Assembly: GCA_905204385.1 (NCBI GenBank)
Contig: CAJKZL010000169.1
Span: 1-6,648, forward strand
Length of the DNA: 6,648 bases
From: an uncultured Odoribacter sp.
GTDB taxonomy: Bacteria > Bacteroidota > Bacteroidia > Bacteroidales > Marinifilaceae
Direction of reading: 5' to 3'
A model generated the notes under the pieces. The model worked only from the letters and a program-made list of their open reading frames with translations. It had not been told where the DNA came from and did no database searches. The translations under genes and the position numbers were made by a program. Below are positions 1-5,358 of this stretch, one piece after another (the first letter of the stretch is position 1; each line of letters begins with the position of its first letter).

Positions 1-278
1 AGCAGGATTATGCTGGCTGCAGCGACTGTCCAGCGCTGTCGCTTCCGGATGCTTCTCCTGTGAAGGACCGCTTGCCAGCCGTCGGCCGTATCATAGGCCG
101 AGAGTTTTTCCAATAACCGGTCCTGTTGGGTTTCGTCCCGCCACTTCTGAAAATAAGCACGGTTTCGCTCCGACCGGTTTATCCAATCGTCTAGTTGATC
201 TTGTTCTGCCGTATTCAGTTGTCCCGCCAGATATCGCAGAACTAACCGGACAATCTGAATATGTTTTTTTAACTCCAT
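1..278 (-). CDS. FecR-family anti-sigma factor, N-terminal part (runs off left edge)
   Basis: Reading the minus strand from ATG at 278 gives 92 open codons to the window edge, beginning MELKKHIQIVRLVLRYLAGQ. Residues 12-46 match the cytoplasmic N-terminal domain of FecR-type anti-sigma factors: a YLAGQL motif, a helix ending in LDDWI, then an AYFQKW motif. A basic stretch (residues 74-82, many Arg/Lys) followed by WTVAAASIIL is the usual lead into the single membrane helix; the periplasmic FecR domain would lie beyond the window. In this family the N-terminal domain binds the partner sigma factor at the inner membrane and responds to a signal from an outer-membrane TonB receptor. It lies 80 bases downstream of the sigma gene on the same strand, so the two are very probably one operon. 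An overlapping frame starting at ATG 285 has no recognisable domain and is a shadow. The family call is firm; the inducing ligand cannot be inferred. Confidence 0.88.
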   Translation of the reverse strand, partial: MELKKHIQIVRLVLRYLAGQLNTAEQDQLDDWINRSERNRAYFQKWRDETQQDRLLEKLSAYDTADGWQAVLHRRSIRKRQRWTVAAASIIL

Positions 279-358
279 TTTGCATCTGTTTCTTATTATT
301 ACACGATAAGGTGCAAAAAGGGGTAAATCAAAAGAGATTTTTTTCTAATAGAAGTCTG

Positions 359-898
359 TTAGGAACATCCGAAAAACAAAATGAAAAGAGGGTAGAGGCC
401 GTCGAGTTTTTTCCTTAATATCTTTTTGCCCCGTTTTTTCTGTGCTTTCACTGTTTCGATGCTGATCTTCAGTGTCTTTGCGGCCGTTTCGTTGTCTTTG
501 CCCTCAAAATAGCAGAGCTCGAACACTTTCCGGCATTCCTGAGGCAAGAGGCCAACCGCTTTTCTCAAGGTGCTGAAGATTTCTGATTCGATCATGCGGC
601 ACTCGAATTCTTCTTCTTCTCCCTCTTGTCGTAAATATTCGAGATAATGTTCACGGGAGAGTTTCTGCCGAAGATAGTTCAACGCATCGTTCTTGGCTGT
701 ACGATATAAAAAATTTTTTAAATGCAGTTCACTTTCAAAGGAGGGTTTTTTCTCCATCAAGCGGACAAATATTTCCTGGACGATATCCCGCGCCACTTCA
801 TCGTCTTGGACGTAACGGAATATAAAAAAACACAGCGCACTATAGCTAGAAGTAAATACTTCCTCGATATGGTAAATATATATTGCATCCTTATACAT
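359..898 (-). CDS. ECF-type RNA polymerase sigma factor, FecI-like
   Basis: This 179-residue protein has the size and layout of Bacteroidota extracytoplasmic-function sigma factors. Region 2 (about residues 15-80) contains the DIVQEIFVRLMEK segment, which contacts core polymerase, and the FLYRTAKNDALNYLR segment, which recognises and melts the -10 element. An acidic linker (residues 92-99, mostly Glu) joins it to region 4 (about 111-165). That region includes LLPQECRKVFELCYFEG and a helix-turn-helix around ETAAKTLKISIETVKAQKKR, which reads the -35 element. A short hydrophobic tail (LYPLFILFFG) ends the protein. The chosen ATG leaves the usual 14 or so residues before region 2. The gene is read from a canonical Bacteroidales promoter at 1025-1055 and is followed by a FecR-type anti-sigma gene. 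By family precedent the pair activates a nearby TonB-dependent receptor operon; the target is not in the window. Confidence 0.93.
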   Translation of the reverse strand: MYKDAIYIYHIEEVFTSSYSALCFFIFRYVQDDEVARDIVQEIFVRLMEKKPSFESELHLKNFLYRTAKNDALNYLRQKLSREHYLEYLRQEGEEEEFECRMIESEIFSTLRKAVGLLPQECRKVFELCYFEGKDNETAAKTLKISIETVKAQKKRGKKILRKKLDGLYPLFILFFGCS

Positions 899-941
899 GC
901 TTGTAATATCTGGGTTGCTTATCTGGTGTCATTGGCATCTG

Positions 942-960
942 TCCGGAATATTCTTCCGGA
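942..960. repeat. Perfect 7-base inverted repeat in the sigma-factor leader
   Basis: The arms TCCGGAA (942-948) and TTCCGGA (954-960) are exact reverse complements separated by 5 bases. The element lies 43 bases upstream of the sigma-factor ATG and inside the predicted transcript, so it can form a short GC-rich hairpin in the leader or act as a two-fold protein-binding site in DNA. There is no T-run after it on either strand, so it is not an intrinsic terminator. The function is unknown. Confidence 0.5.
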
Positions 961-1024
961 TGATATCCAATAGTATTGAAAAACTTTGGTGCTTTTATTT
1001 TAACTTGTTCGTAGTGTATTTAGG

Positions 1025-1055
1025 CAAAGATATAAATAATTTACGCCGATACAAA
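1025..1055 (-). promoter_or_regulatory. Bacteroidales-type promoter for the sigma/anti-sigma operon
   Basis: On the minus strand the -33 element TTTG (1055-1052) is followed after exactly 19 bases by TATCTTTG (1032-1025). This is a full match to the published Bacteroides consensus TTTG-N19-21-TAnnTTTG for the primary sigma factor. Transcription should start near 1018, giving the sigma gene a leader of about 120 bases. The match suggests that the operon is read by the housekeeping polymerase and does not depend on its own sigma factor. Confidence 0.8.
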
Positions 1056-1063
1056 GGGTATAG

Positions 1064-1117
1064 AAATAGGTTTTGTACGGTCGGTTTCGGGCATCGGTCC
1101 GGAAACACAACCTATTT
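1064..1117. repeat. 13-base inverted repeat with 28-base loop between divergent promoters
   Basis: The left arm AAATAGGTTTTGT (1064-1076) and right arm ACACAACCTATTT (1105-1117) pair at 12 of 13 positions, the single mismatch being T1073 against C1108. The loop contains TCGG three times, at 1081, 1087 and 1094, spaced 6 and 7 bases apart, and part of it (GTTTCGG at 1084 and CCGGAAAC at 1099) offers an alternative pairing. The left arm lies only 9 bases upstream of the -33 element of the sigma-factor promoter. Neither strand shows a T-run after the stem, which argues against a terminator. It could be an operator, a structured small RNA or a short palindromic repeat. Confidence 0.6.
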
Positions 1118-1209
1118 GCAGTAAATTGCCCGTTATTTTCGCGGCGTAGGAAAGGGGTAGGCAAAGATCTTCAAATCCTGGAAAATCCGAATTTAGGTTT
1201 TAGGTCTGT

Positions 1210-1240
1210 TTTGCTTTGCGCGGGGAAAATACTAATTTTG
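1210..1240 (+). promoter_or_regulatory. Bacteroidales-type promoter for rnhA
   Basis: TTTG at 1210-1213, a 19-base spacer and TAATTTTG at 1233-1240 match the Bacteroides primary promoter consensus at every fixed position. Transcription would start near 1247, leaving a leader of about 26 bases before the rnhA ATG. There is no purine-rich ribosome-binding site in that leader, as expected for this phylum. Confidence 0.78.
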
Positions 1241-1272
1241 TCCTGTTTACGGGAATACTCAATCGGTGATTT

Positions 1273-1755
1273 ATGGCTGACGTGATCATATATACAGACG
1301 GGGCGGCAAGCGGGAACCCCGGGCCCGGAGGCTTCGGGGTGGTGTTGAAAGCGGGGGTACACCGCAAAGAATTGTCGCAGGGATTCCGGTTGACCACCAA
1401 CAACCGCATGGAGTTGCTGGCGGCGATCGTAGGCTTGGAAGCGCTGAAAAAACCGGGGATGGATGTCTTTATTTACTCCGATTCCCGCTATGTGGTCGAT
1501 GCAGTCGAGAAGGGCTGGCTTTTCGGTTGGGAGAAGAAAGGGTTTAAAGACAAAAAAAACCCCGATTTATGGAGGCGGTTTCTGGAAGTTTACCGCAAGC
1601 ACCGGGTGAAATTTATCTGGATCAGGGGACATGCGGATAACCCTGAAAATGAACGTTGTGACCGTCTGGCGGTTCAGGCTTCTAAAACAGGTGTTTTGCT
1701 TGTTGATATCCCCTACGAAGCCGTTCAGCAAGGGGACCCGAATTTTTTTACTTAA
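1273..1755 (+). CDS. rnhA: Ribonuclease HI
   Basis: This 160-residue protein is a full-length type 1 ribonuclease H, which cuts the RNA strand of RNA/DNA hybrids (EC 3.1.26.4), removing R-loops and Okazaki primers in the cytoplasm. The two-metal catalytic carboxylates are all visible: Asp9 in YTDGAASGNPGPGG, Glu47 in TTNNRMELLA, Asp70 in YSDSRYVV and Asp130 in NERCDRLA. The assisting His120 lies in IRGHADNPENE. The GWEKKGFKDKKNPDLW segment (85-100) is the basic protrusion that grips the hybrid, so this is the E. coli-like subtype that carries that handle. The C-terminal 20 or so residues after the last helix are unremarkable. The ATG directly precedes the first beta strand, and a consensus promoter lies just upstream. 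It appears to be transcribed alone, because the next gene has its own promoter. Confidence 0.97.
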   Translation: MADVIIYTDGAASGNPGPGGFGVVLKAGVHRKELSQGFRLTTNNRMELLAAIVGLEALKKPGMDVFIYSDSRYVVDAVEKGWLFGWEKKGFKDKKNPDLWRRFLEVYRKHRVKFIWIRGHADNPENERCDRLAVQASKTGVLLVDIPYEAVQQGDPNFFT

Positions 1756-1762
1756 GTTTCAA

Positions 1763-1779
1763 AAAATATTTCATATTTT
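1763..1779 (+). terminator. Weak AT-only hairpin after rnhA (possible terminator)
   Basis: AAAATAT (1763-1769) and ATATTTT (1773-1779) are exact reverse complements around a 3-base loop, 8 bases after the rnhA stop codon. The stem is entirely A/T and the T-run is short, so it would be a poor intrinsic terminator; in such AT-rich spacer DNA it may be chance. It is listed because no better terminator for rnhA is visible. Confidence 0.22.
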
Positions 1780-1782
1780 AGC

Positions 1783-1810
1783 TTTGTAAAATTTTTAATT
1801 TTTACCTTTG
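1783..1810 (+). promoter_or_regulatory. Likely Bacteroidales-type promoter for threonine dehydrogenase
   Basis: TACCTTTG at 1803-1810 fully matches the -7 consensus TAnnTTTG and is followed by CA, as is common in Bacteroidales promoters. The nearest upstream TTTG (1783-1786) is 16 bases away, shorter than the usual 19-21, so the -33 assignment is uncertain. Transcription would start near 1817, giving a leader of about 55 bases. A TTTGCA directly before the ATG (1868-1873) resembles another -7 box, but it lies too close to the start codon to serve as one. Confidence 0.6.
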
Positions 1811-1873
1811 CAGTGATTTTAGTGGTGTAGTTTTACCATTGAAGAAAGCAATTATTTTTTAATAAACTTTGCA

Positions 1874-2842
1874 ATGAAAAAGATATTAATCGTCGGTGCC
1901 GGAGGACAAATCGGATCGGAGCTTGTTCCTCATTTAAGATCAATCTATGGTGATAATAATGTAGTAGCTGCTGATATCAGCGCAGAAAAGTGTAAAGCGC
2001 TGGCTGAGGCGGGACCTTTTGAAGAGCTGAATGCTCTGGACGGGGAAACTTATGCTTCCATCGTGAAGAAATATGGTATCGATACCATATTCAATCTGGT
2101 AGCTTTGTTGTCGGCTACCGGTGAGAAAAATCCGAAATTGGCCTGGGATATCAATATCGGAGCCCTGACTAATTCTTTGTATATTGCCAAAGACAATAAT
2201 TGTGCTGTATTTACTCCCAGTTCGATCGGCGCTTTTGGAAAAGATACCCCGAAGGATAAAACTCCTCAGGATACGCTGCAGCGTTCCAATACCACGATGT
2301 ATGGTGTTTGTAAAGTGACGGGGGAATTACTGAGCGATTATTACTATAACCGTTTCGGAGTGGACACCCGTAGTGTACGTTTCCCGGGCTTGATCTCCTA
2401 TGTGACTCTTCCTGGCGGAGGTACCACGGACTATGCCGTTGAGATTTATTACGATGCCATCCGAAAAGGCGCTTTTACCTGTAATGTGAAAGAAGGTACT
2501 TTCATGGATTTGATGTATATGCCTGATGCTTTGAATGCCGTGGTTCAATTGATGGAAGCCGATCCTGCTAAACTGAAGCATCGGAATAGCTTCAATATTG
2601 CGGCTATGAGCTTCGAACCCGAACAAATAGCTGCCGAAATCCGGAAGCATATTCCCGATTTCAAAATGGACTACCAAATCGATCCGGTGAAACAAGCCAT
2701 CGCCGATAGCTGGCCGAACAGCATGGACGATACCTGTGCAAGGGAAGAATGGGGCTGGAAACCGGAATATAACTTGCAGAACATGACTGTGGATATGCTG
2801 GTGAAAGTGAAAGAAAAATTCGATAAGGGACTGGTTAAATAA
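1874..2842 (+). CDS. L-threonine 3-dehydrogenase, SDR (epimerase-like) type
   Basis: The 322-residue product belongs to the NAD-dependent epimerase/dehydratase group of short-chain dehydrogenases. It best fits the SDR-type L-threonine 3-dehydrogenase (EC 1.1.1.103), which oxidises threonine to 2-amino-3-ketobutyrate. Visible features are the Rossmann motif GAGGQIG (residues 8-14), Asp34 at the end of strand 2 (NAD rather than NADP), the catalytic Ser in TPSSIGAFG (114-122), and Tyr143 with Lys147 in MYGVCKVTGE. Also present are the subgroup signatures RFPGLISY (169-176), PGGGTTDYAVEIYYDA (180-195) and, near the C-terminus, MDDTCAREEWGWKPEY. The last two are what separate it from sugar epimerases. 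It is a cytoplasmic enzyme of threonine breakdown; its usual partner, 2-amino-3-ketobutyrate CoA ligase (kbl), is not in the window. The gene has its own promoter and a strong terminator, so it looks monocistronic. It is unrelated to the zinc-dependent enzyme called Tdh in E. coli. Confidence 0.9.
   Translation: MKKILIVGAGGQIGSELVPHLRSIYGDNNVVAADISAEKCKALAEAGPFEELNALDGETYASIVKKYGIDTIFNLVALLSATGEKNPKLAWDINIGALTNSLYIAKDNNCAVFTPSSIGAFGKDTPKDKTPQDTLQRSNTTMYGVCKVTGELLSDYYYNRFGVDTRSVRFPGLISYVTLPGGGTTDYAVEIYYDAIRKGAFTCNVKEGTFMDLMYMPDALNAVVQLMEADPAKLKHRNSFNIAAMSFEPEQIAAEIRKHIPDFKMDYQIDPVKQAIADSWPNSMDDTCAREEWGWKPEYNLQNMTVDMLVKVKEKFDKGLVK
2070..2091. repeat. Perfect 22-base palindrome inside the dehydrogenase gene
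   Basis: The half-site AATATGGTATC (2070-2080) is followed with no spacer by its exact reverse complement GATACCATATT (2081-2091). It covers codons 66-73 (KYGIDTIF region) of the threonine dehydrogenase gene. An 11-base arm with zero spacer is not expected by chance in a window this size, but codon choice could have produced it. Its role is unknown. Confidence 0.6.
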
Positions 2843-2863
2843 AGCCGGAACTTAGAGGGACTG

Positions 2864-2892
2864 AACGGGGAATCGATGTTCCCCGTTTTTTT
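2864..2892 (+). terminator. Rho-independent terminator after threonine dehydrogenase
   Basis: AACGGGGAA (2864-2872) and TTCCCCGTT (2879-2887) form a perfect 9-base stem around a 6-base loop, followed by a run of seven T ending at 2892. It lies 21 bases after the stop codon. No comparable T-run exists on the opposite strand, so it acts on plus-strand transcripts only. It isolates the dehydrogenase unit from rnr. Confidence 0.93.
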
Positions 2893-2927
2893 GTGCCTGG
2901 ACAGGAAATAATTTTCTGTCTTTATCC

Positions 2928-2959
2928 TTCGAACGAATGACAAAAAAACACTAAATTTA
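2928..2959 (+). promoter_or_regulatory. Possible weak promoter for rnr
   Basis: TTCG (2928-2931), a 20-base spacer and TAAATTTA (2952-2959) each miss the Bacteroides consensus by one fixed base. It is the best candidate I see between the upstream terminator and rnr, where some promoter is needed. It would give a leader of about 90 bases. Confidence is low because near-matches of this quality arise by chance in AT-rich DNA. Confidence 0.3.
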
Positions 2960-3057
2960 GGGCACTTAAGATTTTACGATTCAGGATAGGTGTTTTTATC
3001 GATGTTGTTTGTCATGATGAGCGGTCCGTCGTAAATCGATAATGAAAATGATTGATT

Positions 3058-5301
3058 ATGGGTAAGAGAAAAAAGAAAAGTGAGCCCGCAATAAGTAAGG
3101 AGGAGTTGAGGAAGCGGCTCAGTGTCATGATGGGTAACCATCCTGCCGAAAGTTTTAATTATAAGCAATTGGCCATGCGTTTGCAGATTAAAAGCATGGA
3201 GATGAAGCGGCAGGTGTCCGTGGTACTCCGGGAGATGGCCGAAGATCAGGAGCTGGTGGAGATTTCGACAGGCCGCTATAGGGGCAATCGTGTGGGTTCG
3301 TATATCACTGGAATAGTAGACCTGACTGCTAAAGGAGCGGCTTATATCTTGTCGGACGAGAGCGAAGAAGATGTTTTTGTGGCCTTTCCGAATCTGAAGC
3401 ATGCTTTGAATGGGGATAAGGTGAAAGTGTTGGTGTATGCCAGAAGCCGGAATCGCCGCCCGGAAGGAGAGGTGGTAGAGATCCTCGAACGGAGGAAGGG
3501 TACGTTTGTGGGTATTTTGCGGAAAGCCGCCAATTATGCGTTTTTGATTCCCGCGGGAAAACAGTTGCCTTATGATGTATTTATTCCGATGGAGCATTTC
3601 AATGGGGCCGAAGACGGGGATAAGGTGGTCGTTAAGATAAAGGACTGGCCCGAAAGCCAGAAAAATCCGGTAGGTGAAGTTGTCGAAGTGTTGGGAAAAC
3701 CTGGGAATAATGATACGGAAATGAACGCCATCATGGCAGAGTATGAATTGCCGGTGAAGTTTCCTCCGGCTGTTTTGAGGGCTGCCGAACGGATTCCGTT
3801 GGAAATTCCTGAGGAAGAGTTGCAAAGGCGCAGGGATTACCGCGATGTGGTCACTTTTACCATCGACCCGAAGGATGCGAAAGATTTCGACGATGCTCTT
3901 TCGTGCCGGGAGTTGAAGGACGGAATATACGAAATCGGCGTGCATATCGCCGACGTTAGTTATTATGTAAAGGAAAATTCGGTGCTCGATAAAGAGGCCT
4001 TTGCCCGTGCCACTTCGGTTTATCTGGTCGACCGGACCATTCCTATGTTGCCGGAACGCTTGAGCAACGGGGTATGCTCTTTGCGGCCGGAGGAGGATAA
4101 GTTGTGTTTTTCGGCCGTGTTTAAAATGGATGCGAATGCACAAGTGCTGGATCAATGGTTCGGCCGGACGCTTATCCGTTCGGACAAGCGGTATGCCTAT
4201 GAGGAGGCTCAGGAGATCATCGAGGGCGGTGAAGGAGAGTATAAAAGAGAAATTCTCCTGCTGAACGGATTGGCTCAAAAATTGAGAAAAGACCGCTTCA
4301 AAGCCGGGGCTATCGATTTCGACAGGGAGGAAGTGAAGTTTAACCTGGATGAGAACGGCAAACCGATAGGGGTATTTTTTAAACGGTCGAAAGAAGCCAA
4401 TAAGTTGATCGAGGAGTTTATGTTGCTGGCGAATAAGAAAGTGGCTGAAAGGATCGGAAAGCCTAAGCCGGGGAAGAAAGCAAAGACTTTTGTTTACCGT
4501 ATTCACGAAAGTCCGTTGCCTGAAAAGCTGGAAGACTTCAACCGGTTTGTGGCCCGTTTCGGATATACGGTGAAAACAGGCAGCCGCAAGGCATTGACCA
4601 CTTCGATGAATCAACTGATGAGCGAGGTGAAAGACAAGCCGGAACAGAATATGATAGAAACACTGGCGGTGAGGACGATGGCTAAAGCGGTTTATTCTAC
4701 GGACAATATCGGACATTACGGTTTGGCTTTCGATTATTATACTCATTTCACTTCTCCCATCCGCCGCTATCCGGATGTGATGGTGCATCGCCTCTTGCAG
4801 AAATATTTAGAGGATGGCCGTTCTGTCAATAAGGAGAAGTATGAAGAATATTGCAAGCATTCTTCCGATATGGAACAGTTGGCTGCCAATGCCGAGCGTT
4901 CGTCTATCAAGTATAAGCAGGTAGAATATATGTCCGATAAAATCGGGCAGGTATTCGAAGGTACTATTTCCGGAGTGACCCAGTGGGGATTGTATGTGGA
5001 AGTCGATGAATCGAAGTGTGAAGGGATGGTGTCGATGACCGAACTGGACGACGATTATTATGAGTTTGACGAGAAGAATTATTGCATCGTCGGTCGCCAT
5101 CGTCACAAGGTGTATCAGTTGGGAGGCAAAGTGAATATACGGGTGGCGAAGGCTAATCTGGTGGCCCGTCAGTTGGACTTTGCACTGGTAAGGGAGGAAG
5201 CTGTTGCCGGTGTGCCGGCTGCTCCTGCAAACGGCAAAGAAACCAGAAGCAAGAGAACCCGGGGAGGGAAGAGAGGAAAAGGAGGGAAAGGGAAGCAATG
5301 A
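3058..5301 (+). CDS. rnr: Ribonuclease R (3'-5' exoribonuclease)
   Basis: The product is a 747-residue RNase II-superfamily exonuclease of RNase R type (EC 3.1.13.1), which degrades structured mRNA and rRNA in the cytoplasm. Domains in order are a winged-helix RNA-binding N-terminus (about 12-75), two cold-shock OB folds (about 78-215), the RNB catalytic domain (about 256-585), an S1 domain (about 629-712, starting GQVFEGTISGVTQWGLYVEV) and a Lys/Arg/Gly-rich tail (about 727-747). The four metal-binding Asp residues are present in IDPKDAKDFDDAL (Asp270, 276, 278, 279, aligning with E. coli 272, 278, 280, 281). The HFTSPIRRYPDVMVHR signature is at 563-578. The winged helix and basic tail favour RNase R over RNase II. 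ATG 3058 is chosen: the frame is open upstream only to a TTG at 3052, which would add two residues. The cstA-like gene follows after 57 bases. Confidence 0.96.
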   Translation: MGKRKKKSEPAISKEELRKRLSVMMGNHPAESFNYKQLAMRLQIKSMEMKRQVSVVLREMAEDQELVEISTGRYRGNRVGSYITGIVDLTAKGAAYILSDESEEDVFVAFPNLKHALNGDKVKVLVYARSRNRRPEGEVVEILERRKGTFVGILRKAANYAFLIPAGKQLPYDVFIPMEHFNGAEDGDKVVVKIKDWPESQKNPVGEVVEVLGKPGNNDTEMNAIMAEYELPVKFPPAVLRAAERIPLEIPEEELQRRRDYRDVVTFTIDPKDAKDFDDALSCRELKDGIYEIGVHIADVSYYVKENSVLDKEAFARATSVYLVDRTIPMLPERLSNGVCSLRPEEDKLCFSAVFKMDANAQVLDQWFGRTLIRSDKRYAYEEAQEIIEGGEGEYKREILLLNGLAQKLRKDRFKAGAIDFDREEVKFNLDENGKPIGVFFKRSKEANKLIEEFMLLANKKVAERIGKPKPGKKAKTFVYRIHESPLPEKLEDFNRFVARFGYTVKTGSRKALTTSMNQLMSEVKDKPEQNMIETLAVRTMAKAVYSTDNIGHYGLAFDYYTHFTSPIRRYPDVMVHRLLQKYLEDGRSVNKEKYEEYCKHSSDMEQLAANAERSSIKYKQVEYMSDKIGQVFEGTISGVTQWGLYVEVDESKCEGMVSMTELDDDYYEFDEKNYCIVGRHRHKVYQLGGKVNIRVAKANLVARQLDFALVREEAVAGVPAAPANGKETRSKRTRGGKRGKGGKGKQ

Positions 5302-5358
5302 AAGGACCGGGCTGCAGAAGCCAGGGATATCGTGTGGTGAGTATAAATTAAAGTGGTT

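Larger units (their letters stand above)
899..1272. other. Divergent intergenic region between the sigma factor and rnhA
   Basis: This 374-base gap has no convincing gene. From left to right it holds the sigma-factor leader with its small hairpin (942-960), the minus-strand promoter (1025-1055), a larger inverted repeat (1064-1117), about 90 bases in which I see no clear signal, and the plus-strand rnhA promoter (1210-1240). Short open frames on either strand here have no recognisable domain and are better explained as chance. Confidence 0.7.

Noticed and set aside
91..285. 64-codon minus-strand frame beginning MQNGVKKTYS
   Set aside because: It overlaps the FecR-type gene in another frame; the frame from ATG 278 carries the family motifs and this one carries none.
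1064..1117. The inverted repeat as an invertible promoter switch or a transposon end
   Set aside because: The segment between the arms is only 28 bases and contains no promoter, there is no recombinase gene or target-site duplication visible, and each promoter lies outside the arms.
897..1124. 75-codon plus-strand frame in the divergent intergenic region
   Set aside because: It reads through the leader and promoter of the sigma operon and through the left arm of the inverted repeat, with no promoter of its own and no recognisable domain.
2974..4788. 604-codon open frame on the minus strand opposite rnr
   Set aside because: The predicted protein is rich in His, Arg, Gln and Phe with no recognisable domain, and it lies wholly opposite a well-supported RNase R gene. 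Codon bias of the sense gene explains the open antisense frame.
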